A model generated the notes under the pieces. That model saw only the letters and a list, made by a program, of their open reading frames with translations, was not told where the DNA came from and did not search any database. Made by a program: the position numbers and the translations under genes. From Nyssa sinensis (Eukaryota > Streptophyta > Magnoliopsida > Cornales > Nyssaceae), in assembly GCA_008638375.1 (NCBI GenBank), contig CM018051.1, forward strand, positions 31,380,740 to 31,444,739: 64,000 nucleotides of DNA, in the 5' to 3' direction. Positions 48,438-59,148 of the stretch are shown here, one piece after another. Position 1 is the stretch's first letter, and each line of letters opens with the position of its first letter.

Positions 48438-49500
48438 CATGCAATTGGAAAAATAAAGAAAGAAAAAAAAGGGTGTCGGCAGGTGAGGTGTGTATGTGCT
48501 GTAATATATATATATATATATAATATTATATACACTAAAAAGGATCTAGTTGGATGAAAGGAAAGCAGGAAAAAGAAATTAGAAAAGTGGGCTATGTGGT
48601 GTGTGTGTGTCTCATATATTATATCTATATATAATGTGTTAAAGTAGAACAAGAAAACAAAAGAAAGAAAGGAATTAAGAAGTCAAAAAAAGGGGCTCAA
48701 GTTGCAACTAAAGCAGCCAAAAAGAGAGATTTAGAAAAGGAGGGGCGGTGCAATGTGTGTAGCGTGTAAGGTACAGGTGTGTAGCGTAGCAACAGGGATA
48801 TTTATAATTATATATATATATATATATATTATATTGTGTGTGGAGCAGAGAGACGGTGCATGAGAGAAGTATATATATATATATATATATTTATGTGTAT
48901 GTTTAGGGCAGTGCAGCAGTATGTCTATCATATATATTGTTGTGGCGGTGGAGAGACGGTGCAGCTAGAGAAAAATGAAGAAAGAGGTTGAAGAAGCTGA
49001 GAGGTGCGGGTATATCAGTGTGTATATATATAGATATATAATTGTGTGTGCAGTAGTGCTGCGTATAACTTGTTGCGCAGCAGAAGCAGTGAGGAGATGA
49101 CGCAGGAAAGGGAAGCAATAGCAGCAGTAGCCGCTGCAATCCAACGGCAGTAGCGGCAGAGGGATCAAGTGGTGCTGTTCGGTGTGACGGTGGTTTAGAG
49201 AGATGGCCATAGGAGCAACTGCGATGGGGGTTCAGTGATGCTGCTGTTGGAGGAACTGATGTGGTTCTTGCGATAGATCGGAGAGTGGAATTGTGGGAAA
49301 ATTGAGAGAATTCTAAGCTACTTTATATATATGTGTTATGTATATTGTATTACAACCGTAGCTGTTGTTGAAAAAAAAATTGGAGAAAAGAGAGAAAGGG
49401 AAGAAGTATGTACAACAGGGACTATGTATACATATTGATGCTGCACTTTTTGGCTCGCAATAAATCTGGGCTCCGCGACCTGTAGAACACTCAAAAGGGG
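47559..49500 (+). mobile_element. LTR-like repeat with family B-type start; microsatellite-rich
   Basis: TGTAATACCCTGACC follows the host bases CCTAC, as expected for a 5-bp TSD, but I did not find the matching end (GTGACA then CCTAC), so the right limit is open. Three short repeats of GTAAAC(C/T)GAGGTAGG occur at 47586-47670. From 48180 to 49050 there are many TA runs. The rest shows no coding frame; a 178-codon frame here is microsatellite translation. Confidence 0.5.
48190..48530. repeat. Dense TA microsatellite cluster
   Basis: At least five separate TATATA runs of 12 or more bases lie within 340 bp, the longest around 48403-48434. Confidence 0.9.
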
Positions 49501-50279
49501 GATCAGAAGACCACCGGATTGGCTTTGGCGGTAGCCTCTCCGATGCTTAAGTAAGTAAACGGAATTGAAAAGACTGTATTGAAGTCCAAAGAATGAGCAT
49601 GAAAATAAAGTGTACCTTTAGGGTTTAATTTATAGGTCGTGGCTTTCCTAAGTTGATTAGGATTTGGAGCTATGAAAATAGGGATTTGATAACCGGAAAT
49701 AGTAGTTTCCTTGTTGGACATTGCACCATAGATAGAGATGAACACGTATAGCAGTTTCCTTGTCAAAGACTGTTTCCTTATCCCCTGTTCGGCAGCCGCT
49801 AAGGCGGTGACGAGCTCTGGAGTGTTGGTCTGAAGTTTTGTAATTAACTCTGCGATCCTTATCCGGATATGTATGTGCTCTAGAGGCATATGCTCGGCCA
49901 CTCTCGATCTTTTAGCCTATTCTGAATATCCGAGCGCTAGCCACTGGTTGAGCGCGAGCTGAGTTAGCCGAGCGTGAGCCAGACTACAGACATACGTGTC
50001 GAGTGCTGATTGGTCTTGCTCTTTTGTAGTGTATTAGTTACTCCCCCTCAAGTCCTAGTTCGATGTTAACAAGCAACTAGGGCTAGGCCTTTTTAGAGAG
50101 TCATGTATCCTGTCTGTTCGCTTTTCAAGGTGACTGTTGGTGCGTCATTTATTGCGCAGTCAGAGATTGGGTTTTTTCAAGGCCATCATTGTACTGATCC
50201 GATGGTTGGGTTTCTCAAAGCCATCATTGTACCGAACCGTCATGTCGTTTGGGCTTGGTGGGTCCCTTCTGATACTGCG
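49501..50279. other. Untranslated flank upstream of Transposase_28 remnant
   Basis: A 132-codon minus-strand frame (49503-49901) has no recognisable domain and is probably not a gene. GAGC-rich short repeats lie at 49930-49980. The segment leads into the promoter-like TATA motif at 50281 and is probably the LTR or 5' region of the element that carries the next gene. Confidence 0.4.
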
Positions 50280-50280
50280 C

Positions 50281-50288
50281 TTATAAAT
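50281..50288 (+). promoter_or_regulatory. TATA box upstream of Transposase_28 remnant
   Basis: TTATAAAT sits about 185 bp before the start codon at 50466, in GCTTATAAATACAGGG. Confidence 0.55.
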
Positions 50289-50465
50289 ACAGGGAGAGAT
50301 TTTGAAATGACCTTTTCCCCATCATTTTCATTGTGCCAGAAGATCTTGTCCGCCATTGTTAGTTTGTACGACTTCGAAGAATACTGGTTGTCTGAGGCTC
50401 TGGTCTAGAATAGGTTCGATCGATCTCCCTCTTCTTTTGCTTCTTCCCCTTTAAGTTTGAGAGTA

Positions 50466-52371
50466 ATGTCTAATCCTTCTGAATCTTCCAACGCTAGTGA
50501 GGGGGTAGGAAATCCCCCAAAGATGGCTATGCCGCCTCATGTAGAGAATATAGGTAGTCTTGCCGTCGAAGATGTTGGGGAGAGGTTTGTTGAGCCTCCC
50601 CACAGTCCTGAGACTAGGATAGTCGATGCCTTCATAGAGCCCCGAGATAGGGCTAAGGAGACCTCTGCCAGGTCTTCTTGTAGAGAAGAGGGCGAAAGTG
50701 CTGTTACCCAAAGCTTGTTGGACGAGTGGAGGGTGAAGTACAATTTTCCCTCAACTGTTACCTGCAGAGTACCAGGCCCAATGGATCGTCCCCATAATGT
50801 TGAAGCTGGGGAGATATGTGTTTATCTTGCCTAGTTTGAAATGGGTTTGAGGCTTTCGTTGCCAGATTTGGTTAGGCAGTTCTTCTGTTGGTACAAGCTC
50901 TGTCCTGCCGACCTTAATCTCAATAGTTGGCGGCAACTTTTAGGGTTTGTAGTGTTAGGGCACAAAAATAGTGTAGATGTATCTGTAGATCTGATCCGTA
51001 GTAATATGGATCTGAAGTATAAGAAGGCAGAATGCCTTTTTTACAGGTCTTTTGAGAAGGGGTTCCGACTTCTGTCCTTTGTACCCACTTCTAATAAAAC
51101 GTGGAAGAAGTGCTACTTCTTTGTTGGAGGAGGATGGGAGCGTGAAGACTTTCAAGATGATGTCTCGATATTCCCTCGTACCACGGGTCACAAGGGTGAG
51201 GTTTATTTCCTTAGGCTTGTTTTAGCTTTGTTGTGCCTTCTGAGCTGATGGTTTGATATGCAATTTCTTGTTCATGTGCAGTCAGGAGTGCTTGAAGGAG
51301 GTCTGAGTTTACTGACGAGCTCCAAGATCAGTATTGTGAGCTCCTTTCGACCCCCAACCGAGCTCACATCGTCATTATCACTCCTCAGAATCTGATGGCC
51401 GTTCGTACTGATGAGCTCAGGAAAAGGCTAACATCGAGATGGGCAGAGGTGGAGGCCCAAGTGGCGGGGGAGGCTTCCTCCCAAGTTGAGCCTGAGCCTC
51501 CTCTTCAAGTAGAAAGGAGGAGGTTGATCTCTGGCTCTCCCGAGCCACCTCCTGCTGAGGCTGAGAAGGAGGCCGAACCTGCTGTTCCGATCTCGGTCTT
51601 TCCTCCTGCCCCTTCCATTCCGAGCAAACGGGCTGGGAAGGGGAAGGCGTTTGCCGCACCGTCCGATGAGCTGGACTACCAGATTGCCAAAAAGGCCTTT
51701 GACCAAATATGGTCTAAGGGCCCTCATCGGTACAGGGGGGATAACCCTTCGAAACTGATGAACGAGATGATGAATCTCCAAATGAAGGTAACCTCTGAAG
51801 CCTCTTCTTGTCTTTTCTTGCTTGCTTACTCGTTCGGCCTAACTTGTTTGCCTTGTGATGTGCAAAGCATGCATAGTTTAGCTGCTCTGATGGTGACTCC
51901 TCTGAGCCTTGAGGAGGCTGATAAGTTAAAGGCCGAGCTGGATGAGGTGAGGCTGGAGCTTAGAATGGCTCAGTCCAAGGTTCATGCTGCCGAGGAGAAT
52001 CTGAAGGAGGCTGGCACTAACCTTGCCGTGGTGGAATCCGAAAGGGACCTCTATGCTTGGCAGGTTAGAGGGCTTCAGAGGGAGTTGGTTGACCTTCGAA
52101 GCACCTTTGATCAGAAGCTTTAGGAGGCAGTTGATAATGCCAGGACTGAGACTAAGACAGAATTGGGAGAGGAAGTTGATAAGATGGGGGATGAACTGAT
52201 CCGGTTCGGCTTTGAGAGCTTCCGATCTAGATTTCTTGCTAAGTTTCTGGATTTTGACGTGTCATCAATTGTTGCTCCTAGAGCCGCTTCATCTGGTGCT
52301 GGCCCGAGTAAAGAGACCGTGACTACCGACCTTCCTTCGGCAGAGGACCCTGGCCCTTCCGATAAGGCTTG
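50466..52371 (+). pseudogene. Putative gypsy-type transposon gene (Transposase_28-like), broken
   Basis: Starts MSNPSESSNASEGVG. The conserved part reads LLDEWRVKYNFPSTVTCRVP, then GEICVYLA, stop, FEMGLRLSLPDLVRQFFCWY and LNSWRQLLGFVVLGH, the pattern of the plant domain named putative gypsy type transposon (PF04195). The TAG at 50832-50834 stands where Gln is usual. An intron with GT at 51196 and AG at 51283-51284 restores the frame (KG then VLEGGSEFTDELQDQY). The C-terminal part has a proline/glutamate-rich linker and a coiled coil (about 51900-52120), is cut by a second TAG (52121-52123), and continues to the TGA at 52370-52372. A stretch near 51787-51866 looks like a retained intron. Such proteins resemble gag of large plant elements; enzymatic activity is not established. 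Two ambers make it a pseudogene. Confidence 0.75.
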
Positions 52372-52433
52372 AGGCTTTATCAGCTTTACCCTTTTGTTTT
52401 GCCAGCTTTTTGATGTAATAGATTTCCATTGAT

Positions 52434-52439
52434 CAATAA
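52434..52439 (+). terminator. Polyadenylation signal of Transposase_28 remnant
   Basis: AATAAA lies about 60 bp after the last stop codon, in a T-rich 3' region. Confidence 0.6.
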
Positions 52440-52698
52440 AATTGAACTTTCTTCATATCTTCCCTGTTTTCTTACTTTTTGCAAAATTTGTTGTGAGTAT
52501 AGCTGTTCTGAGCCCATTGCACGTCAGATAAGCTTCCCAACAGTTTAATAGTTACCTCTCGAGTTTTGGCACTTGTAATAGAATAGTGAATGTAAATTGA
52601 TTTCGACTGTCTCATCATAATAAGATAGGAAACCAAACATAATCAGACGAGTAGGGATCCGATATTGATCTTGTATCACATAGTGTGGAAGTAAACTC

Positions 52699-55600
52699 TG
52701 TCACGACCCGAAATCCACCCTATGCGGATCTCGTGTCGCGGGGCCGACCCGAAAGCCATCCCTACTTTTTCCATTCCTGTATCATAGTACTAATATGCAA
52801 AGTACTAAAACCTCAAAACAATAACAGCGGAAGTCTTTCAATACACAATGTTAGCAAAAGTCTTTACAATACATAATATGGTTCTACATAAACAAAATAA
52901 GAACCAAACATGACCAGCACCCGAGGGTGGTGAATACATGGGAGAACTAAAACATAAACTGATGCATTTCCTCAAATGTCCTTTTACGTCTTTAAACTCC
53001 TACCGGGGTCTCGCGGCATCAGTACCTGAAATGGGGGTGAGGAGGGTGGAATGAGCTACAAGAGCCCAGCAAGTAAATACAGATCTCCGACACTGGTATC
53101 GAGGATCATAAAAGAATATGAATTCAAGAACAAGAATATGATAGCCAATCATAATCAATAAGATGCTATGATAGCCAATGGGAACAGTTGCCATAAGGGC
53201 CAATAAACAATAGAACACAATGTACAATTAGGAGTAAGGGACATAACATCAACATGAAACTCTTAACATGTGAACAGTGGCAAATGAACAGTGGGATCAC
53301 CATGTGTAATCAGTAGGAATGGCATAACAATGTCCTGGAATTCTCGACGAAAATACAATAACAAGAAAGTACTGCCATTATAATTGATCACAATAAATCA
53401 ATAAAGGAATATCTCGCAATACAAGATAATCACAAGAACAATATAATTCAACAATTATAGTTGAGCAATCGTATAAGAGATGCTTTTGTTCTGTGTCAGG
53501 GCTTGATATGCCCTCGGTCCTTGGGGGCCCGGTTTACCCCCTTCAGTGCATTCCAGTGTATGGCCATATGTTCGTTCACGGACTCGACCCGAAGGTCTTC
53601 AGTGAATTTAAAAGCATCGGATGGATATTGTGACTGAGCACAAATCCAGTATACATAAACATTTCATGATCATACATGATTCCATAGGAGTATATAAAAA
53701 TAGAATATCATCAATTCAATGGAAACATAACAATAGACATTTCAAAGCACGGTTCAACATGATAACAATGGTACAACAATAAATCAATGTCCACCAGATA
53801 GAACAATATCACATTGTGGAGACAATAACATCAGATACGCTCAGGAGTACAAGTTTGGCAGTAAAAGAATGAACTTGGCTTGATAACACCACATGGAAGA
53901 GAAAGGGTATCTACTTACCTCTAATGCATTGCTAAATCAGTCTCCTGTAGGTTTTCCTTTTCCCGTTGAGTTCCCTATATATCAGTAAATACGTTTCAGA
54001 ATAATTTCTATTCACCAAATTCTATGCCTTGCTATGATCAGTATTTCTAATACTTATTTAGACTTTTATATGTCTGTTTTTCTCGGAACCTCTTTTCATA
54101 ATTTTGACATTACCAATAGATTCGGAAGGTTCAGAATAATAAAAATTCACTAGTTCTTTAATTCAATCGGAGTCCATTTGACTCACCTATGAAGCAGGGG
54201 TATTTTGGTCATTTTTACAAGTCGTAACTTTTTGGGACTCCGTCTCGTGAAACGGACCTCACCATTGGACTCAGAGCATGCGAGATAATAAAAATTGACT
54301 ATTCATTTGCCCTATTTGGACCTCGTTTGACCCACTTTTGAGTCAGGGGTATTTTTGTAAAATTAACATTTAATTAATTTTTCTTTTTGGGCCTTAGTGT
54401 AATTTTTCAAAACATTTGGGGCCGGTTCATAAATTCCATAAGCTGCGGTCTGAACCAGTTGGTTCAGACCCCAAAACCCTAAACCGGTCAGCCTTTCTCC
54501 TGGACCAAACGGTTCAGTTTCATTCAAGAACCGAAATACAATAAACCCAATTCCCTATCCCTATCCATGGTTCGGTTAACCCCAAAACCCAATTCTATTT
54601 ATTATCCCAGTTACCAAACAGCCCTAAATCCATTTAAACCAAAACCCAAAACGACACAGTTTGGCTCCGTTTTTATTTCCGGTCGGGTACCGACCCGATC
54701 CAACCCGGATCCGTCCCCGAATAGACCCACGCTTTTCCGATCGTCTTCCCCACGTCTCCGGTAGGTTTCCGGCATGCACTGTCGTCCTCTCCGACGACGG
54801 TGACTCATTTTTAATCATTTTTTAAGCTGTTTTCAATGCCGTTCCATTCCTTTCCCTCCAAGGATCTCGACCCTAGCCTCGACTTGCCCTAAAGCCCTCC
54901 CCATCATCACGAAATAGGGGTTTAACATTTTCGGCCGATTCTCCGGCCATGTGGATTCTTCTATTTCATGGCGTTTAAATCACGGTTTTGGCTCAAAAAT
55001 GTTTCTAGTGTGTTTCTACACTTGTGTAGGTCATTTCTAACAACTCAAAACAAGTTTTTAAACATAAAGTTCATGGAACCCGATTATCCCCCCCGAACCT
55101 GCAACTCAAATTTTCTCTATGGTTTCTACACCATTTAGCTTCGTTCTTTTTGCAATAATTTCTATATTTCATGCTTGTTCAGACCCCACAATTATATCTA
55201 AGCTTTATGCTTTAAATCGAAATAACAGAACTGAAATCAATTACCTGGGTTTCGGATTTTGAGCTCACTGTGACTCTCCCACCTTTCTGTTTCTGAACCA
55301 ATCTCTCTCCCTTCTTCTCCCCTTCAGTTCCTGACCCTTCTTTCCTTTTCTAACCTCTCATCTCTCAAACCCGTATACATATATATATATATATATATAT
55401 ACAAAACACTCACCGCCTCTTCTCTCTCTACCTTATCTCTCTCTCTCTCTCTCTTGCAGTCATCCTTGACTGCAGAGAATTGCCCCTTAAATCTCCTCGA
55501 TCCACGTACCTCATATACATATATATATATATATATTTACATATATACATATATCACATATACACACACCACCAAGTCGGTTGGTGTGGTTTCCCAAACA

Positions 55601-56006
55601 CACACACACACAGTGATGCACACATACTGATATTTGTATTAAAACTTCCCTTCTTTCCATTTTATTTCCTTTCATTTAATTATATTGTCTTATAATATAT
55701 ATATATATATATCATCCAACCGTATATATATATATGTATATATAATATTCATAATCATTTAAATTTACTTAAAAAAATTATGCGTCGACATTCACTTGCA
55801 CGTTTTTCTGTAATTCGGCTTCCGGTGCAACGGCACCCGGACACCCGTGACTGTTTGCCTCTCGTACCTATGCATCGTAATTAAACAATACAGTCTATTA
55901 CGCATCCACTTTTATTTATGTCATTTCACGGCTTATAATTCGGGATTACACTTTATAGCCCGGTGCAGCCCGGTGCACATGCTATATCCCGGGTCGGGAT
56001 ATTACA
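52699..56006 (-). repeat. Second family A element, left (3') LTR, 3308 bp
   Basis: Starts TGTCACGACCCGAAATCC and ends GGTCGGGATATTACA on the plus strand. The flank AACTC (52694-52698) would be the TSD; the other side is outside the window. It is clearly diverged from the first family A element (many substitutions and indels), but its own partner LTR at 63314 is nearly identical over the 687 bases visible. Confidence 0.93.
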
Positions 56007-59000
56007 TTCTTACCCCCTTAAAAATAAGTTTGTCCCCAAACTTAACGGTTCTAACTCGGTGGTTTTCGTGGTTCCTTTTACATCACGATATAACTTAAAT
56101 AAGCTGTTACATTAACTAGATAAAGATTTTCTGCTGAGAATCAAGTTTTACTGTCACGTTAGATCAAGTTTTACAATCATATCAAATCAAGTTTTACTGT
56201 CACATCTGTAACTGTACTACCCTCTTTATAATTCCACGTATGCTTCGAAACCTTCCCATGAAACACAATTTCCTTCCTATGGTTCTTTTCGGCTTCTGTA
56301 ATTTAAGATATCTTTTGATGAAGGAAATTTTAAAATTTCTAAACGTAGCTTGACAACATTCTATCCATTCAGTCTACTAATATATCCAATGTATATATAT
56401 CATTTGAAATGATATTATGTGGAACTCATAGAGTTCGCATCGGCTTCTATGTATCATTTCCTCTACAATAAATCTGTGATTCTACTAATCGTTCCTTGAC
56501 CTCAAGTTAGCTATGTAGAGTACTTGTATTCCTAGTCTATATTTCACATGTCCTGTATCTAACACGTTTCAATGATAGTTTTCTTGACGGTCACATAAGC
56601 AATGAGTCAATGGTCCAGGCGTTCAGTTTCTACATTCAGTTAGTAACATATGGAAACACATTAAATGTGTAACATAACATAGAAGATGGACCAATCATAA
56701 GTAACCCTAAAAGTATCATTTTCCAATAATGTATTTTGATTAACTGTTACTCATCACCTGTATCACCTTTCAAGGCGTCATTCCTTTATCTAGATATCAC
56801 CATTAATTTTGCTACCTTTCCAAGGCGTTTTCCTGTCATTTAGATATTACAATTAGATTCACTACGTTTCAAAGTGTCATGTTTCCAATCCTATATTACA
56901 TTCTATCCCTCAATGAGCACTAATCATTTCCCTCGTTTATTATGAAACGTAATTTAATTCTCACATATTCTCACTGTATAGAAAATCAACAAGTTCCTAA
57001 TCCGTAAATAGAATTTCAATTCTCAATAACTCTCGTAATATAGATTGATCGTTCAACTATAAACATCAAGTCTGTAGACTAGATATAGTAATTTAATTCT
57101 TAAGGCTCCCTCAGTGCAGAACAATCATCAACCATAACTCAATAAATATCAAGTACGTGTTTCCATAAGATAAAACAATCTCAGGGATTTCTAAATCCAA
57201 TATTACTATGATTCCTTCCAAGCTTAACTACTATCTCCCATTGAAACCTCATTGATCTATCTATATCCTACTCAAGACTCTTCATATTTCCCGGTACGTC
57301 ATCAATTTATTTAGAATATCAACTCCCCTGTACTTACCCCCTTAAGTTCCCTTATATATATATATAACAATCATCAAATAGTAACCCAATGGATATTCAT
57401 TATGTACCTTCATAAGACAAATAATCATTACGGATTATTTATTTCATTATTGCTATGATTCCCTCCAATTTCTTTTAAGTATGACTACTATTTCCTACTC
57501 AAGTTTCACTTCTCTGTCTATATCAGTTATCAAAACCTCCTTCAGTATTGTCAATGTCGAATCTCAAGAATTCTCATCACTTATCCTTAAGTACACTGCT
57601 ATCCTTAAGGGTCACTAGTCAATAATCATCAATTTTTTTTTTTTTTTTTAATATGTAGTCGTTTTCCAAGACTAGTTGACTTTTAATATCTTAACTTGCT
57701 TTTGTCTTTGGACAGCCCCAATTCATTTAATGTGTTTCAATACACCAAGTTCTTTCTTGGATCAGTTAAACTATACACTTATGATCTGTACCTCCTATAT
57801 TCTATGTATATTGTTCATTTCTAATGATTCCCCAGTGTATAGTATTCAGTGATAATGACTCTTTCAAGAGTTGACATTTATTCAATCTTGTCTATCCAGT
57901 AATCATTCCTATCTATAACAGTGTGTAATTCATTTTAAAGATTATAAATCTTATATTTATTCTATCATTATTCCCTGAAATTTATTAATTATGAAATCAC
58001 TTGGCTCATCAATGTCTTTTAATTTTACAAGTGAATAATATGTCAATCTAACACTCATATATCTATGTTACATACTCTACTTATTTCATGCATAACATCT
58101 ATCATCACTCATCATCCCTGAACAGTTAACATATAACCTAAGAGTTCTATCTCTATGTTCGGCTAGCAGTAAATGTTGAAATTATAAATCAGTATGTAGA
58201 GTAATATTTAACAATATTGAGCATTTGTAAACAACTGTAAATAATACCTGCGACTACTAGTACAGTAGCCTAATCCTCTCCCAATTTGCTGTAAAAGATC
58301 AATGGTCAGAATTCACATACAAGTCTATCTATCATGTTAGGATTTACTCTATTTGGCATTAGTAATACCGGTGTATCAATCTCATCTCCTATGAACCAAT
58401 ATTACAAAACTGTTTCAACACCAAATCTTTTTGATACCAGTGAGCTTAAGAATTTGACTTAATGCTCCAATCATTTCCTAGCATCACTAGGTTTGGTAGG
58501 ATAGATGTAGTGATATTGCAGCATTCTAATCCTCAAGTCCTCTGGGGTATACGTCGTTCTAACAGTATCATAAAGGATTCGTAGTATCCAGATTGGGTAA
58601 GGTAGCACTGTGTGTTTCTCAGTTACCCTAGTTACATGATAAGGCGGCCGTTCCTCACCGGTAACAGAGGTCCTGATAGCACATCAGTGACTGTCAATTT
58701 TCCACATTTTCTCTTTTACCGTTCACAATCACCATTATTCATTTTCATAATTTATATTCACTCCTGATCTTCAGTCTCAATTTCTTCTACATCACTAGAC
58801 CTAACTTCCAAGTATAGGTCACTTGTTGATAATATTCGTGATTTTGCTCCGTATCTCGTGTTCTATGCTCCATATTTCTAACCAATAATCTTCAAGGTAA
58901 CCATCAAAGTTCTCGTGTTTCTCTGTCTAACATTCTTCAATAATAACCTTCCAGATGTAATAGAATCAGTAAATCAATCATCCAAATGTTCAATTACTAA

Positions 59001-59148
59001 GTTCAGTTCGGCAATTACATGGAAACACAATCAAGTATGTAAGGATCTCTTAAGATCTAAACAAGTTATAAATAACTGGAAGGGTACCTGTGGCTATCTG
59101 GGTAGTAGTTTAATCTTTCCTTGACACCAACAAGGCTGGTGATATAGG
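56007..59148 (-). other. Second family A element, interior part 1
   Basis: Begins with a polypurine tract (minus strand TAAGGGGGTAAGAA, 56007-56020). It is longer than the interior of the first element and contains blocks homologous to it in another order. There is a T run at 57630-57649. A short minus-strand stretch at about 58505-58630 reads protein-like (PYPIWILRILYDTVRTTYTP) without stops for about 40 codons; there is no full gene. Confidence 0.75.

Noticed and set aside
48116..48652. 178-codon minus-strand frame rich in Tyr and Ile
   Set aside because: It is the translation of TA/CATA microsatellites.
49503..49901. 132-codon minus-strand frame
   Set aside because: No domain recognised and no supporting splice or promoter signal; it may be chance in a repeat.
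51787..51866. A second intron in the Transposase_28 gene
   Set aside because: GT and several AGs exist, but none joins the flanking frame in the right phase, so it is left as possible retained intron.
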